A DNA stretch of 64,000 nt from Tessaracoccus lacteus (GTDB lineage Bacteria > Actinomycetota > Actinomycetes > Propionibacteriales > Propionibacteriaceae), in NCBI RefSeq assembly GCF_029917005.1, contig NZ_CP123967.1:2914001-2978000 (forward strand), in the 5' to 3' direction. Shown in pieces: positions 8,229 to 15,548 of the stretch (within the stretch, counting starts at the first letter, position 1; each line of letters begins with the position of its first letter). The notes beneath the pieces were generated by a model that searched no databases, had not been told where the DNA came from, and saw only the letters and a program-made list of their open reading frames with translations. The position numbers and the translations under genes were made by a program.

Positions 8229-8570
8229 GCCTGTCGAAGGGCCTGGCCCCTGCGGTTCCCTGAGCCTGTCGAAGGGCCTGGCCCCTGCGGTTCCCTGAGC
8301 CTGTCGAAGGGCCTCGCCCCTGCGGTTCCCTGAGCCTGTCGAAGGGCCTGGCCCCTGCGGTTCCCTGAGCCTGTCGAAGGGCCTCGCCCCTGCGGTTCCC
8401 TGAGCCTGTCGAAGGCCCTCGCCCCTGCGGTTCCCTGAGCCTGTCGAAGGCCCTGGCCCCTGCGGTTCCCTGAGCCTGTCGAAGGGCCCTGAGCCTGCGA
8501 AGGGTATCCCTCTCGCTCCGCTCGAGGCGTTTCGACAAGGCCTGTGCTGAGCCTGTCGAAGTGCTCAACG
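8200..8570. repeat. REP-like array, eight 35-bp units
   Basis: Units begin at 8200 and, after one irregular unit, every 35 bp from 8254 to 8464. The core is CCCTGAGCCTGTCGAAGGG followed by CCTSGCCCCTGCGG. The tail (8486-8570) holds degenerate cores, including one inverted. The first unit overlaps the ABC-F 3' end. There are no unique spacers, so this is not CRISPR. Confidence 0.9.
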
Positions 8571-8594
8571 ACCCGGACACCCAGAAGGGTGGCG

Positions 8595-9371
8595 TCAGTT
8601 GCCGCGTGCCTTGTCGGCGGCGATGACCTGGCGCATGCCCTCGATGGCGACGGGGATGAGGTTCTCGACCTTCGAGGCCTCCTTTTCCGCGTCGGTCATC
8701 GGTTGGAAGTCGTGGTGGCCCATGACCATCATCACGCCGCCGGCGCGGACGCGGCGGGTGGAGGCGACCAGGAACAGCGCGGCGCACTCCATCTCGGAGA
8801 CGAGGCAGCCGCCCTTGACCCAGGCGTCCCACCGCTCGTGGAGGTGCTTCGCGACGGGCATCGAATCGGGCTCATGCTGGCCGTAGAAGGAGTCCTTCGA
8901 CTGCGACACCCCCACGTGGTAGTTCCTCCCGAGCTTCTGCGACGCGGCGACGAGCCCGTTGATCAGGTCGAGGTCGGCGACGGCCGGGAACTCCATGGGG
9001 AGGTAGTGCAGGCCGGTGCCCTCGTCGCGAATGGACGAGTTGATGACGGCGATGTCGCCGGGCTGGGTCTCGGGCTGCATCGCGCCGGAGGTGCCGACGC
9101 GCATGAAGGTGTCGGCGCCGACGTGGATGAGCTCCTCCACCGCGATCGCCGTCGAAGGGCCACCCATGCCCGTCGAGGTGACGGCGACGGGGACGCCGTC
9201 GAGCTCACCGGCCCACGTCGTGTGCTCCCGGTGGGAGTTCACGAACCGGGGGTTGTCGAAATGCTGCGCGATGGTCTCGCAACGGCCAGGGTCGCCGGGC
9301 AGGAAGACGTAGCGGCCGACGTCTCCCTTCGAAAGGTGGATGTGGTACTCGTAACCCTCCGAGTAGGCCAT
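8595..9371 (-). CDS. udp: Uridine phosphorylase / nucleoside phosphorylase
   Basis: 258 residues of the NP-I phosphorylase family. YVFLPGDPGRCETIAQHF is the phosphate-binding start, VTSTGMGGPSTAIAVEELI is the conserved glycine motif, MRVGTSGAM follows, and CLVSEMECAALF contains the ribose-binding Glu-Met-Glu. It splits uridine to uracil and ribose-1-phosphate in pyrimidine salvage. Start ATG at 9371 has AAAGGAGTG upstream, better than the 10-residue longer option. The gene runs divergently from the ArsR-type regulator; a regulatory link is possible but unproven. Confidence 0.9.
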   Translation of the reverse strand: MAYSEGYEYHIHLSKGDVGRYVFLPGDPGRCETIAQHFDNPRFVNSHREHTTWAGELDGVPVAVTSTGMGGPSTAIAVEELIHVGADTFMRVGTSGAMQPETQPGDIAVINSSIRDEGTGLHYLPMEFPAVADLDLINGLVAASQKLGRNYHVGVSQSKDSFYGQHEPDSMPVAKHLHERWDAWVKGGCLVSEMECAALFLVASTRRVRAGGVMMVMGHHDFQPMTDAEKEASKVENLIPVAIEGMRQVIAADKARGN

Positions 9372-9614
9372 GTGGCACTCCTTTGTCGCTTCGGTCTGCA
9401 TGAACTGGTTGCCTAACGCTACGCCACGGCCGAGCCCGCGTCCCGTCGCTCGAGCAACCGGCCAGCCAGGCGGACCAGAACCAGAATTGGCAAGGCAGAG
9501 CGCGGACCCGAGGACGAGGGGCAGTGCCGAGCGCGTACTACGGGATGTAGGATTTCGATGACGGGGAGATCTAATTCGACTAGCATCAAACTGCTGGCAT
9601 CCACTGGAGGATCA

Positions 9615-10238
9615 ATGCCTGACATCGACGAACAGGTGACCCTGCTCAAGACGATCGCCGATTCGACGCGCCTGCGCATCCTCGGTCTACTCGCGGAGCG
9701 GCCGCGGACCGGCACCGAACTCGTCGAGGAACTCGGCCTCACGGCCCCCACCATCAGCCACCACCTGCACCGCCTGCGCGACGTCGGGATCGTCTCGGCC
9801 GAGGCCGACGCCCAGCGACGGGTCTGGTCCATCAACACCGACCTGCTCGGTGCCGTCGGGGCACCGTCGGCCAACTGCGCGCACATCGACGACGAGCAGG
9901 CCAGGCTCGCAGCGCGGTTCATCAAGGATGGGCGGCTGGAGACCATCCCCAGCAAGCGCAAGGCTTTCACAGCCGTGCTCATGGAACTGCTGCGCAACTT
10001 CGAACCCGGGCGCAGCTACCAGGAACGCCAGGTCAACGAGATCCTCGGTCGCTACCACTGCGATGTGGCAACACTGCGCCGCGGCATGATCGACTACGGT
10101 TACCTGCACCGCACCGGGTTCGTCTACCAGGTCACCGACGAGGTGCCCGACCGCACGCCGACCGAGGCCCAGGAAGTCCCGAAGGGCGAGGCGGACTGGC
10201 TCCGCTCTCTGATCGACAGCGCCCTCCCCAAGGTCTGA
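9615..10238 (+). CDS. ArsR-type transcriptional regulator with DUF2087 domain
   Basis: 207 residues. The N-terminal winged helix (about 1-90) reads LLKTIADSTRLRILGLL, then TGTELVEELGLTAPTISHHLHRLRDVGIV, which is the ArsR recognition helix. The C-terminal part from about 125 (KRKAFTAVLMELLRNFEPG...RQVNEILGRYHCDVATLRRGMIDYGYL) matches DUF2087, a module found in sugar- and nucleotide-linked regulators. No obvious metal-binding CXC pair is seen. The start at 9615 has GGAGG four bases upstream. It probably acts as a dimeric repressor; its target may include the divergent udp. Confidence 0.88.
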   Translation: MPDIDEQVTLLKTIADSTRLRILGLLAERPRTGTELVEELGLTAPTISHHLHRLRDVGIVSAEADAQRRVWSINTDLLGAVGAPSANCAHIDDEQARLAARFIKDGRLETIPSKRKAFTAVLMELLRNFEPGRSYQERQVNEILGRYHCDVATLRRGMIDYGYLHRTGFVYQVTDEVPDRTPTEAQEVPKGEADWLRSLIDSALPKV

Positions 10239-10266
10239 CCCGCCAACACTCGGGTTGGCACCCCGA

Positions 10267-10395
10267 TCAGCACCAGGGAAGGTGTGGGAACACGCTGCAG
10301 ATGCTGCGCGAAGGAGCGGCGGCGGCCTGCGCCGCCGGGGTAGCGCCCATCAGGACAAGGGCGGCGAGGACGGTGGCAACAAGTCGTCTGTTCAT
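10267..10395 (-). CDS. Predicted 42-residue secreted peptide with a C-terminal Cys pair
   Basis: This short gene encodes a clear signal peptide (MNRRLVATVLAALVLMGA then TPAAQA) and a mature tail of about 18 residues ending CSVFPHLPWC. The two Cys are eight residues apart with the last Cys at the very C-terminus, so a disulfide ring is possible. There is no Shine-Dalgarno; a -10-like CATTAT (10402-10407) ends six bases before the ATG, fitting a leaderless transcript. The inverted repeat GGYAC-N4-GTRCC lies just upstream of the promoter, as it does at the I36 operons. It is divergent from the histidine kinase gene. A role as extracellular signal or processed effector is inferred, and I know no homologue. 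Confidence 0.5.
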   Translation of the reverse strand: MNRRLVATVLAALVLMGATPAAQAAAAPSRSICSVFPHLPWC

Positions 10396-10401
10396 GTGCG
10401 A

Positions 10402-10451
10402 ATAATGCTGCCGCCCGGGGACCATCGCCAGAGGCATGGCACGAAAGTACC
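10402..10451 (-). promoter_or_regulatory. Operator and promoter of the small-peptide gene
   Basis: On the minus strand GGTAC-TTTC-GTGCC (10451-10438) is followed after 7 bases by a weak -35 (TGGCGA, 10430-10425), a 17-base spacer and the -10 CATTAT. The same palindrome with the same TTTC spacer precedes the two I36 promoters at a similar distance. Confidence 0.5.
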
Positions 10452-10493
10452 GCCGCCTGGCGACACCCGCTGGCCGCGCTGTTCCCGTCCCCC

Positions 10494-10499
10494 TAGTCT
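10494..10499 (+). promoter_or_regulatory. -10 box for a leaderless histidine kinase transcript
   Basis: TAGTCT ends six bases before the GTG at 10506, so transcription probably starts at the start codon. Confidence 0.45.
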
Positions 10500-10505
10500 G
10501 CTGAC

Positions 10506-11582
10506 GTGATCTGGATCAGGGCCCTCGCGAACGGCGCGCTCGAGTTGATCCTCGCTGCGTTCTTCCTGACGGCCACCTTCATCGCCAACGACGGGGCGCG
10601 GATCGACGAGCCGCATCTCGTCGTGATCGACGTGCTGGCCGCGGCAGCCGTCGCGCTGACGGGGTGGCGCCCACAGTGGGGCGCGGCGATGGGCATCGCC
10701 GTTGCCCTAGCCGGCCTGGCCTTCGACGCGGACCAGTTCGGGCTCTGGCCAATGACGCTCATGTGCGTCGTGGTGAGCCTGATGAGGTTGGGCCGGTGGC
10801 CGCTGGCCGCCGTCTCCTTCAGCGTCATCTTCGCGTCGTCCGTCGCGGCGACGTACCGCGCCAGCATGACGGAGGAGGACGTCCTGTGGCAGGCGCTGTT
10901 CACGTGGGGCACGCTCGATGCCTTCATGCTGATCGTCGGCCTCGGGCTGTACGCGGCATCCCGGCACGCTGCGGACCTCGCCGAGCAGGAGTCGAAGGCA
11001 GTGCGCCTGCAGGCCGCGATCGACCTGCACGACCTCGTGGCGAAGGACCTGACCATCATCGCGATGGAGGCCGAGCGGGCGAAGCTCGACGGTGCCACCG
11101 CCGAGTCGCTCTCCGCCATCGCGGACCGGGCCCGGGCCGCCGGTGTCGCGCTCCGCAGCACCGTCGGATACCTCTCGTCCGGGAGACCCGACGCTCCGGC
11201 CGTCACGTTCGCCGGCGCCCTGCGGTCGGGAATGGCCCGGCTCGAGAGGGCCAACTTCCACGGCCGGGTCGAGGGCGACCTGTCACCGACGCTGCCCGCC
11301 AGCATCGACGCCGCTGCCGGCCGCATCCTCACCGAGGCCCTCTTCAACGTGTCCCAGCACGGCAGGCGCAAGGGCCGCTGGCATCTGTCCGCCGAGAAGA
11401 CCGACGAGTCCTTCGACTTCATCATCACCAACGAGCGCACCGACGGACCCATCGTCGCGGGCCTGGGGACGGTCAGCATCTCGCAGTCCGCCAGGGCGGT
11501 CGGCGGCCACGTCGACCAGAGTCACACCATCTGCGACTGGACCTGCTCGGTCTCATTGCCCCTGACGGGAGACGCCTCATGA
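10506..11582 (+). CDS. Sensor histidine kinase (NarL/DesK-type, HPK7-like)
   Basis: 358 residues from a GTG start with no Shine-Dalgarno (probably leaderless). Residues 1-155 contain about five membrane segments with almost no extracellular loop. The phosphoacceptor motif AIDLHDLVAKDLT has His near 175. The ATPase region is divergent: the N-box is ILTEALFNVSQHG (Asn about 281) and the usual DxGxG is replaced by ITNERTDGPIVAGLGT. The stop overlaps the response regulator start (ATGA), so they form a coupled pair. The signal may be membrane-embedded or peptide-borne; the adjacent secreted peptide is a candidate, by context only. Confidence 0.85.
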   Translation: MIWIRALANGALELILAAFFLTATFIANDGARIDEPHLVVIDVLAAAAVALTGWRPQWGAAMGIAVALAGLAFDADQFGLWPMTLMCVVVSLMRLGRWPLAAVSFSVIFASSVAATYRASMTEEDVLWQALFTWGTLDAFMLIVGLGLYAASRHAADLAEQESKAVRLQAAIDLHDLVAKDLTIIAMEAERAKLDGATAESLSAIADRARAAGVALRSTVGYLSSGRPDAPAVTFAGALRSGMARLERANFHGRVEGDLSPTLPASIDAAAGRILTEALFNVSQHGRRKGRWHLSAEKTDESFDFIITNERTDGPIVAGLGTVSISQSARAVGGHVDQSHTICDWTCSVSLPLTGDAS

Positions 11583-12190
11583 TCCGGGTGGGAATCTGCG
11601 ACGACGAGCTGATCGTCCTCGACTACCTGCGGCAGGCCCTCGAGCAGGCCGACGGCTTCGCCGTCGCGGCGACGGTGGCGGACGGTGAGTCGGCCCTTGA
11701 TGTCGACGCCCCCGTGGACGTCTGGCTGATCGACATCCGCATGCCCGGCATGGACGGGCTGGAGACGGCCCGCCGGATCAAGGCCCGGCCGGCGCCGCCG
11801 GCGGTGCTGCTGCTCACAAGCCTGAGCACCGTCACCCTCAGCGAGGCCGTCGCGGCCGGGGTCAACGGCTTCCTGCACAAGGACCTGCCCGTCGGCGCGC
11901 TCGTCGCGTCCATCCGGGCCGCCATGGCCGGGGTGTTCGTCAACTCCCCCGAGAGCGTCGCCACCCTGCGCGAGACGACGCGTACCCCCGCGCCGGCCTC
12001 CGTCGTCACGGACGGCATGGATCGGGAGATCCTGCGCCTCGTGATGGAGGGATTCGGCTACCACGAGATCGCCGAGGCCCTGGAGATCTCCGAGTCGACC
12101 GTCAAGAAGCGCGTCGGGGCCATGGCGCGACGCGTCGGCGTCCATTCCCGCCCGCGGCTGATGGGCATCGCCGTCGACTGGATCATCTGA
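11579..12190 (+). CDS. Response regulator, NarL/LuxR family
   Basis: 203 residues. The receiver domain (1-115) has the acidic pocket CDDE, the phosphoacceptor Asp in WLIDIRMPGMDG (about 52), the Thr of LLLTSLS and the Lys of FLHKDLP. A linker is followed by a C-terminal LuxR-type helix-turn-helix (about 150-195, MDREILRLVMEGFGYHEIAE then ISESTVKKRVGAMARRVGV). It probably binds the palindrome GGYAC-N4-GTRCC found upstream of the small peptide and the two I36 operons. That is the simplest reading of the shared motif and is not shown here. Confidence 0.92.
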   Translation: MIRVGICDDELIVLDYLRQALEQADGFAVAATVADGESALDVDAPVDVWLIDIRMPGMDGLETARRIKARPAPPAVLLLTSLSTVTLSEAVAAGVNGFLHKDLPVGALVASIRAAMAGVFVNSPESVATLRETTRTPAPASVVTDGMDREILRLVMEGFGYHEIAEALEISESTVKKRVGAMARRVGVHSRPRLMGIAVDWII

Positions 12191-12238
12191 CTCTCGAAAG
12201 CCGCCGGCAAGAGCCCCTTCGAATTCATCATGGTTAGG

Positions 12239-12276
12239 CGAAACACTCGCAATCTGCAGGCCCCGAAACGCTCGCA
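12239..12276 (+). promoter_or_regulatory. Direct-repeat operator CGAAACRCTCGCA
   Basis: Two 13-bp copies (12239-12251 and 12264-12276) differ at one base and start 25 bp apart, upstream of the first I36 promoter. They lie outside the duplicated segment, so the second operon lacks them. They may add a regulatory input specific to copy 1. Confidence 0.45.
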
Positions 12277-12299
12277 CTCATCCGATCATTCTGGTCCAT

Positions 12300-12351
12300 G
12301 GCACTTTCGTACCACGCGGCATTTGACAGCTATGAGCTCGCGCAGGATGAT
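12300..12351 (+). promoter_or_regulatory. Operator and promoter of I36 operon copy 1
   Basis: The palindrome GGCAC-TTTC-GTACC (12300-12313) is followed after 9 bases by a perfect -35 TTGACA (12323-12328), a 17-base spacer and the -10 GATGAT (12346-12351). The transcript would have a long leader of about 170 bases before the ATG at 12528. Confidence 0.65.
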
Positions 12352-12527
12352 CCTGCCATGTCGGGCTTGATTCATTGTCACGGTCCTGGATGCTTGGGTG
12401 TCAGCGAGGACGACGCCAGCCATCCAGACCTGCGTCTCCCCTAGTCCGAGCCATTACACCCAGGTCTCCAGCAGCTTCGCACCACCAATCCGCCACAACC
12501 GAACTCCGAAAGGGAAGGGTTTCAATA

Positions 12528-12962
12528 ATGATTGCCACTCGAAAGATGATCATGGGAGGCTTGGCTGCCGCACTGGCTCTCGGCGCTGTGCTGCCCGCGG
12601 CCGCGAGCACTGGGGAGGATCCCAACCCGCCGACCAAGTCCGATACCCAAGGAGAAGAGTTCGGAAAGGTACTGAGGGCACGGTTCTACGAGAACGGGGA
12701 CCTTTCGGGGAAGACCCTCAGGTCGTACGGGAGCGGCCCCTGCACAGGAAGCACCGATAGACCTGACGTGAGCTGGAGCAGCCTTCCCAGCGCGTGGAAC
12801 GACTCCGCCTCCTCGGCGAGGGACTACGCCTCATGCGACATCAAGCTCTACTGGGACACGGACTTCGGCGGCGCCACCTACGGCTACCACAATTTCGGGG
12901 AATCGGGCGCGTACTTCGGGGCGACCTGGAACGACGAGATGTCGTCCTACAGGCTCTCCTGA
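12528..12962 (+). CDS. Secreted peptidase-inhibitor I36 (beta/gamma-crystallin-like) protein, copy 1
   Basis: 144 residues. A signal peptide (about 1-27, IMGGLAAALALGAVLPAAAS) precedes a short acidic linker and a crystallin-like Greek-key domain with ARFYENGDLSGKTLRSYGSG, then VSWSSLPSAWNDSASSA, LYWDTDFGG and YFGATWNDEMSSYRLS. This pattern fits the I36/SMPI family of secreted proteinase inhibitors and related small toxins. Two Cys (in GPCTG and SCDIK) could form a disulfide. It is co-transcribed with the lipoprotein 18 bases downstream. Either inhibition of an extracellular protease or an antibacterial role is possible. Confidence 0.8.
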   Translation: MIATRKMIMGGLAAALALGAVLPAAASTGEDPNPPTKSDTQGEEFGKVLRARFYENGDLSGKTLRSYGSGPCTGSTDRPDVSWSSLPSAWNDSASSARDYASCDIKLYWDTDFGGATYGYHNFGESGAYFGATWNDEMSSYRLS

Positions 12963-12980
12963 GCAGCCGCAGCGTTCTAC

Positions 12981-13904
12981 ATGAAACGAGTCAACTCGCG
13001 GAAGAGCCGCACTGCCTCCGCCGCGCGACGATACAGAGCGGCTCTGCTGCCACTCGCAGCAGTCATGTGCGTCGCGCTGGCCGGCTGCGCCGCCGGCCAG
13101 AACGCCATCACCCCGGGGCCGGCGCCGACCATCCGATCCTCGACCCAGATCGATCCACCTCTCCTCGCCTACCTGCCCACCGTCGATGAGTTGGTCCTGA
13201 TCGACCGTGGCGACGCCGAACTGCAAGTCCAGTGCGCCGCCCGCTACGGCGTCACCATCGACCCCCGCCTACTGGATATGAACGCACTCCTCGACATGTA
13301 CTCCCAAGACCGGCGGTATGGGATCGTCAACCGGGACGAGGTGGAGCAGTACGGATACGGATCACCACCCAGCCAGTACCACTCCCTCGAGAGGGGGGAG
13401 GACCCCGAACAGCCGTTCGAGGTCGAGGTGCTGAGCGGCACCACCGAAGACGGATCCCCGAGCCAACTCCAGGACAAGGACGGCAACACCCTCCCCGAAG
13501 GCGGGTGCGGACTGATCGGATCCAAGGAGTCCAGCGGCGGCCACAAGCGATCCGAGTGGGAGATCGCCTATGTCCTGCTGGGCGAGGCCTGGGACCGGTT
13601 GCTCGCCGATCCAGGGTTCCAGGCAGCCGAGGCAGACTGGGCCACCTGCATGTCCAAGTCCGGCTACGACTTCCAACACCGGTGGGACGCCGCCAACTCG
13701 CTCACCGGTGACGATCCAGAACGATCAAAGGATATGGCACTACTCGACCTGGACTGCGCCGAGGAAACCAACTACATCGGCCGCGCAATGGCCATCGACG
13801 TCGCAATCCAGAACCAACTGATCTCCGACAACGAAGCCAGCCTGCGTGCCGCACTGGACATCCAGAAGGAGATGCTCTCCATAGCCAAGAAGGCGCTCAA
13901 GTGA
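12981..13904 (+). CDS. Predicted lipoprotein, copy 1
   Basis: 307 residues with a long basic n-region (KRVNSRKSRTASAARRYR), a hydrophobic stretch and the lipobox LAGC (Cys about 36). The mature part is acidic, with conserved Cys residues and the stretch FQAAEADWATCMSKSGYDF near 215-235, and ends in a helix. I do not recognise a domain name. There is no clear Shine-Dalgarno; translation probably couples to the I36 gene 18 bases upstream. Pairing with a secreted small protein suggests a cognate surface receptor or immunity protein, by context only. Confidence 0.75.
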   Translation: MKRVNSRKSRTASAARRYRAALLPLAAVMCVALAGCAAGQNAITPGPAPTIRSSTQIDPPLLAYLPTVDELVLIDRGDAELQVQCAARYGVTIDPRLLDMNALLDMYSQDRRYGIVNRDEVEQYGYGSPPSQYHSLERGEDPEQPFEVEVLSGTTEDGSPSQLQDKDGNTLPEGGCGLIGSKESSGGHKRSEWEIAYVLLGEAWDRLLADPGFQAAEADWATCMSKSGYDFQHRWDAANSLTGDDPERSKDMALLDLDCAEETNYIGRAMAIDVAIQNQLISDNEASLRAALDIQKEMLSIAKKALK

Positions 13905-13942
13905 CGGACAGGCTCCGGCGACACCCGATCATTCTGGCCCAT

Positions 13943-13994
13943 GGCACTTTCGTACCACGCGGCATTTGACAGCTATGAACTCGCGCAGGATGAT
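13943..13994 (+). promoter_or_regulatory. Operator and promoter of I36 operon copy 2
   Basis: It has the same architecture as copy 1: GGCAC-TTTC-GTACC (13943-13956), a 9-base gap, TTGACA (13966-13971), 17 bases and GATGAT (13989-13994). The CGAAACRCTCGCA repeats are absent; upstream lies the end of lipoprotein copy 1. Confidence 0.65.
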
Positions 13995-14171
13995 CACGCC
14001 ATGTCGGGCTTCATTCGCTGTCACAGTCCTGGATGCTCGGACGTCAGCGAGGGCGACGCCAGCCACCCAGACCTGCGTCTCCCCTAGTCCGAGCCGCCAC
14101 AACCAGGCCCCCAGCACCTTCGCACCACGAATCCCGCCACAACCGAACTCCAAAAGAAACGGGTTTCAATA

Positions 14172-14606
14172 ATGATTGCCACTCGAAAGATGATCATGGG
14201 CGGCTTGGCTGCCGCACTGGCTCTCGGCGCTGTGCTGCCCGCGGCCGCGAGCACTGGGGACGATCCCAACCCACCGACCCAGTCCGACACACAAGGGCTG
14301 AGGTTCGGCGACGTCGAGAGGGCCCGCTTCTACGAGAACGGCGACCTCTCAGGGAAGACCCTCAGGTCGTACGGGAGCGGCAAGTGCACCGGAAGCACCG
14401 ATAGACCCGATGTGAGCTGGAGCAGCCTTCCCAGCGCGTGGAACGACTCCGCCTCCTCGGCGAGGGATTTCGCCTCATGCGACATCAAGCTCTACTGGGA
14501 CACGGACTTCGGCGGCGCCACCTACGGCTACCACAATTTCGGGGAATCGGGCGCGTACTTCGGGGCGACCTGGAACGACGAGATGTCGTCCTACAGGCTC
14601 TCCTGA
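14172..14606 (+). CDS. Secreted peptidase-inhibitor I36 (beta/gamma-crystallin-like) protein, copy 2
   Basis: 144 residues, near-identical to copy 1 in signal peptide and crystallin-like domain. The differences cluster just after the signal peptide: GEEFGKVLRARFYENG in copy 1 is GLRFGDVERARFYENG here. GPCTG is GKCTG, and one Tyr is Phe. The two Cys are retained. Localised change in an otherwise conserved protein suggests selection on that segment, perhaps to change partner specificity. It has its own copy of the operator and promoter. Confidence 0.8.
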   Translation: MIATRKMIMGGLAAALALGAVLPAAASTGDDPNPPTQSDTQGLRFGDVERARFYENGDLSGKTLRSYGSGKCTGSTDRPDVSWSSLPSAWNDSASSARDFASCDIKLYWDTDFGGATYGYHNFGESGAYFGATWNDEMSSYRLS

Positions 14607-14624
14607 GCAGCCGCAGCGTTCTAC

Positions 14625-15548
14625 ATGAGACGAGTCAATATGCGGAAAAGCCGCCCTTCAACAACCGGGCGACGGTATAGAGCGGCTCTGCTGCCACTCG
14701 CTGCAGTCATGTGCGTTGCGCTGGCCGGCTGCGCCGCCGGTCAGAACGCCATCACCCCGGGGCCAGCGTCGACCATCCGATCCGCGACTCAGATCGATCT
14801 ACCCCTTCTCGCCTACCTGCCCACCGTCGATGAGTTGAAGTTGATGGGAGAGGGGACGGCCGAGCTACAGGTCAAGTGCGCAGCCCGCTATGGAGTGACG
14901 ATTGATCCACAAGAGCCGGACATGGCCAGCATCAGCACGCGATACACGGCAGACCGGCGGTACGGGATCGTCAACCGGGATGAGGTAGAGCAGTACGGCT
15001 ACGAATCGGCGCCCGGCCAATACCACTCCCCTGAAAAGTGGGAGGACCCCGAACAACCGTTCGAGGTCGAGGTGCTGAGCGGCACCACCGAAGACGGATC
15101 CCCGAGCCAACTCCAGGACAAGGACGGCAACACCCTCCCCGAAGGCGGGTGCGGACTGATCGGGTCCAAGGAGTCCAGCGGCGGCCACCCACGATCCGAG
15201 TGGGACGTGGCCGATGTCCTTCTGGGCGAGGCCTGGGACCGGTTGCTCGCCGATCCAGGGTTCCAGGCAGCCGAGGCAGACTGGGCCACCTGCATGTCCA
15301 AGTCCGGCTACGACTTCCAACACCGGTGGGACGCCGCCAACTCGCTCACCGGTGACGATCCAGAACGATCACAGGATATGGCACTACTCGACCTGGACTG
15401 CGCCGAGGAAACCAACTACATCGGCCGCGCAATGGCCATCGACGTCGCAATCCAGAACCAACTGATCTCCGACAACGAAGCCAGCCTGCGTGCCGCACTG
15501 GACATCCAGAAGGAGAGGCTCTCCATAGCCAAGAAGGCGCTCCAGTGA
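14625..15548 (+). CDS. Predicted lipoprotein, copy 2
   Basis: 307 residues with the same lipobox LAGC and overall build as copy 1. The C-terminal half (about 130-307) is almost identical between copies, whereas residues about 60-125 diverge: ELVLIDRGDAELQVQCA versus ELKLMGEGTAELQVKCA, and NALLDMYSQ versus ASISTRYTA. Changes in both the lipoprotein and its I36 partner suggest matched pairs. The stop overlaps the adaptor gene's start, so this copy is directly linked to the transporter genes. Confidence 0.75.
   Translation: MRRVNMRKSRPSTTGRRYRAALLPLAAVMCVALAGCAAGQNAITPGPASTIRSATQIDLPLLAYLPTVDELKLMGEGTAELQVKCAARYGVTIDPQEPDMASISTRYTADRRYGIVNRDEVEQYGYESAPGQYHSPEKWEDPEQPFEVEVLSGTTEDGSPSQLQDKDGNTLPEGGCGLIGSKESSGGHPRSEWDVADVLLGEAWDRLLADPGFQAAEADWATCMSKSGYDFQHRWDAANSLTGDDPERSQDMALLDLDCAEETNYIGRAMAIDVAIQNQLISDNEASLRAALDIQKERLSIAKKALQ

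Noticed and set aside
8200-8570. CRISPR array
   Set aside because: The 35-bp units are continuous repeats with no unique spacers, and no cas genes are present.
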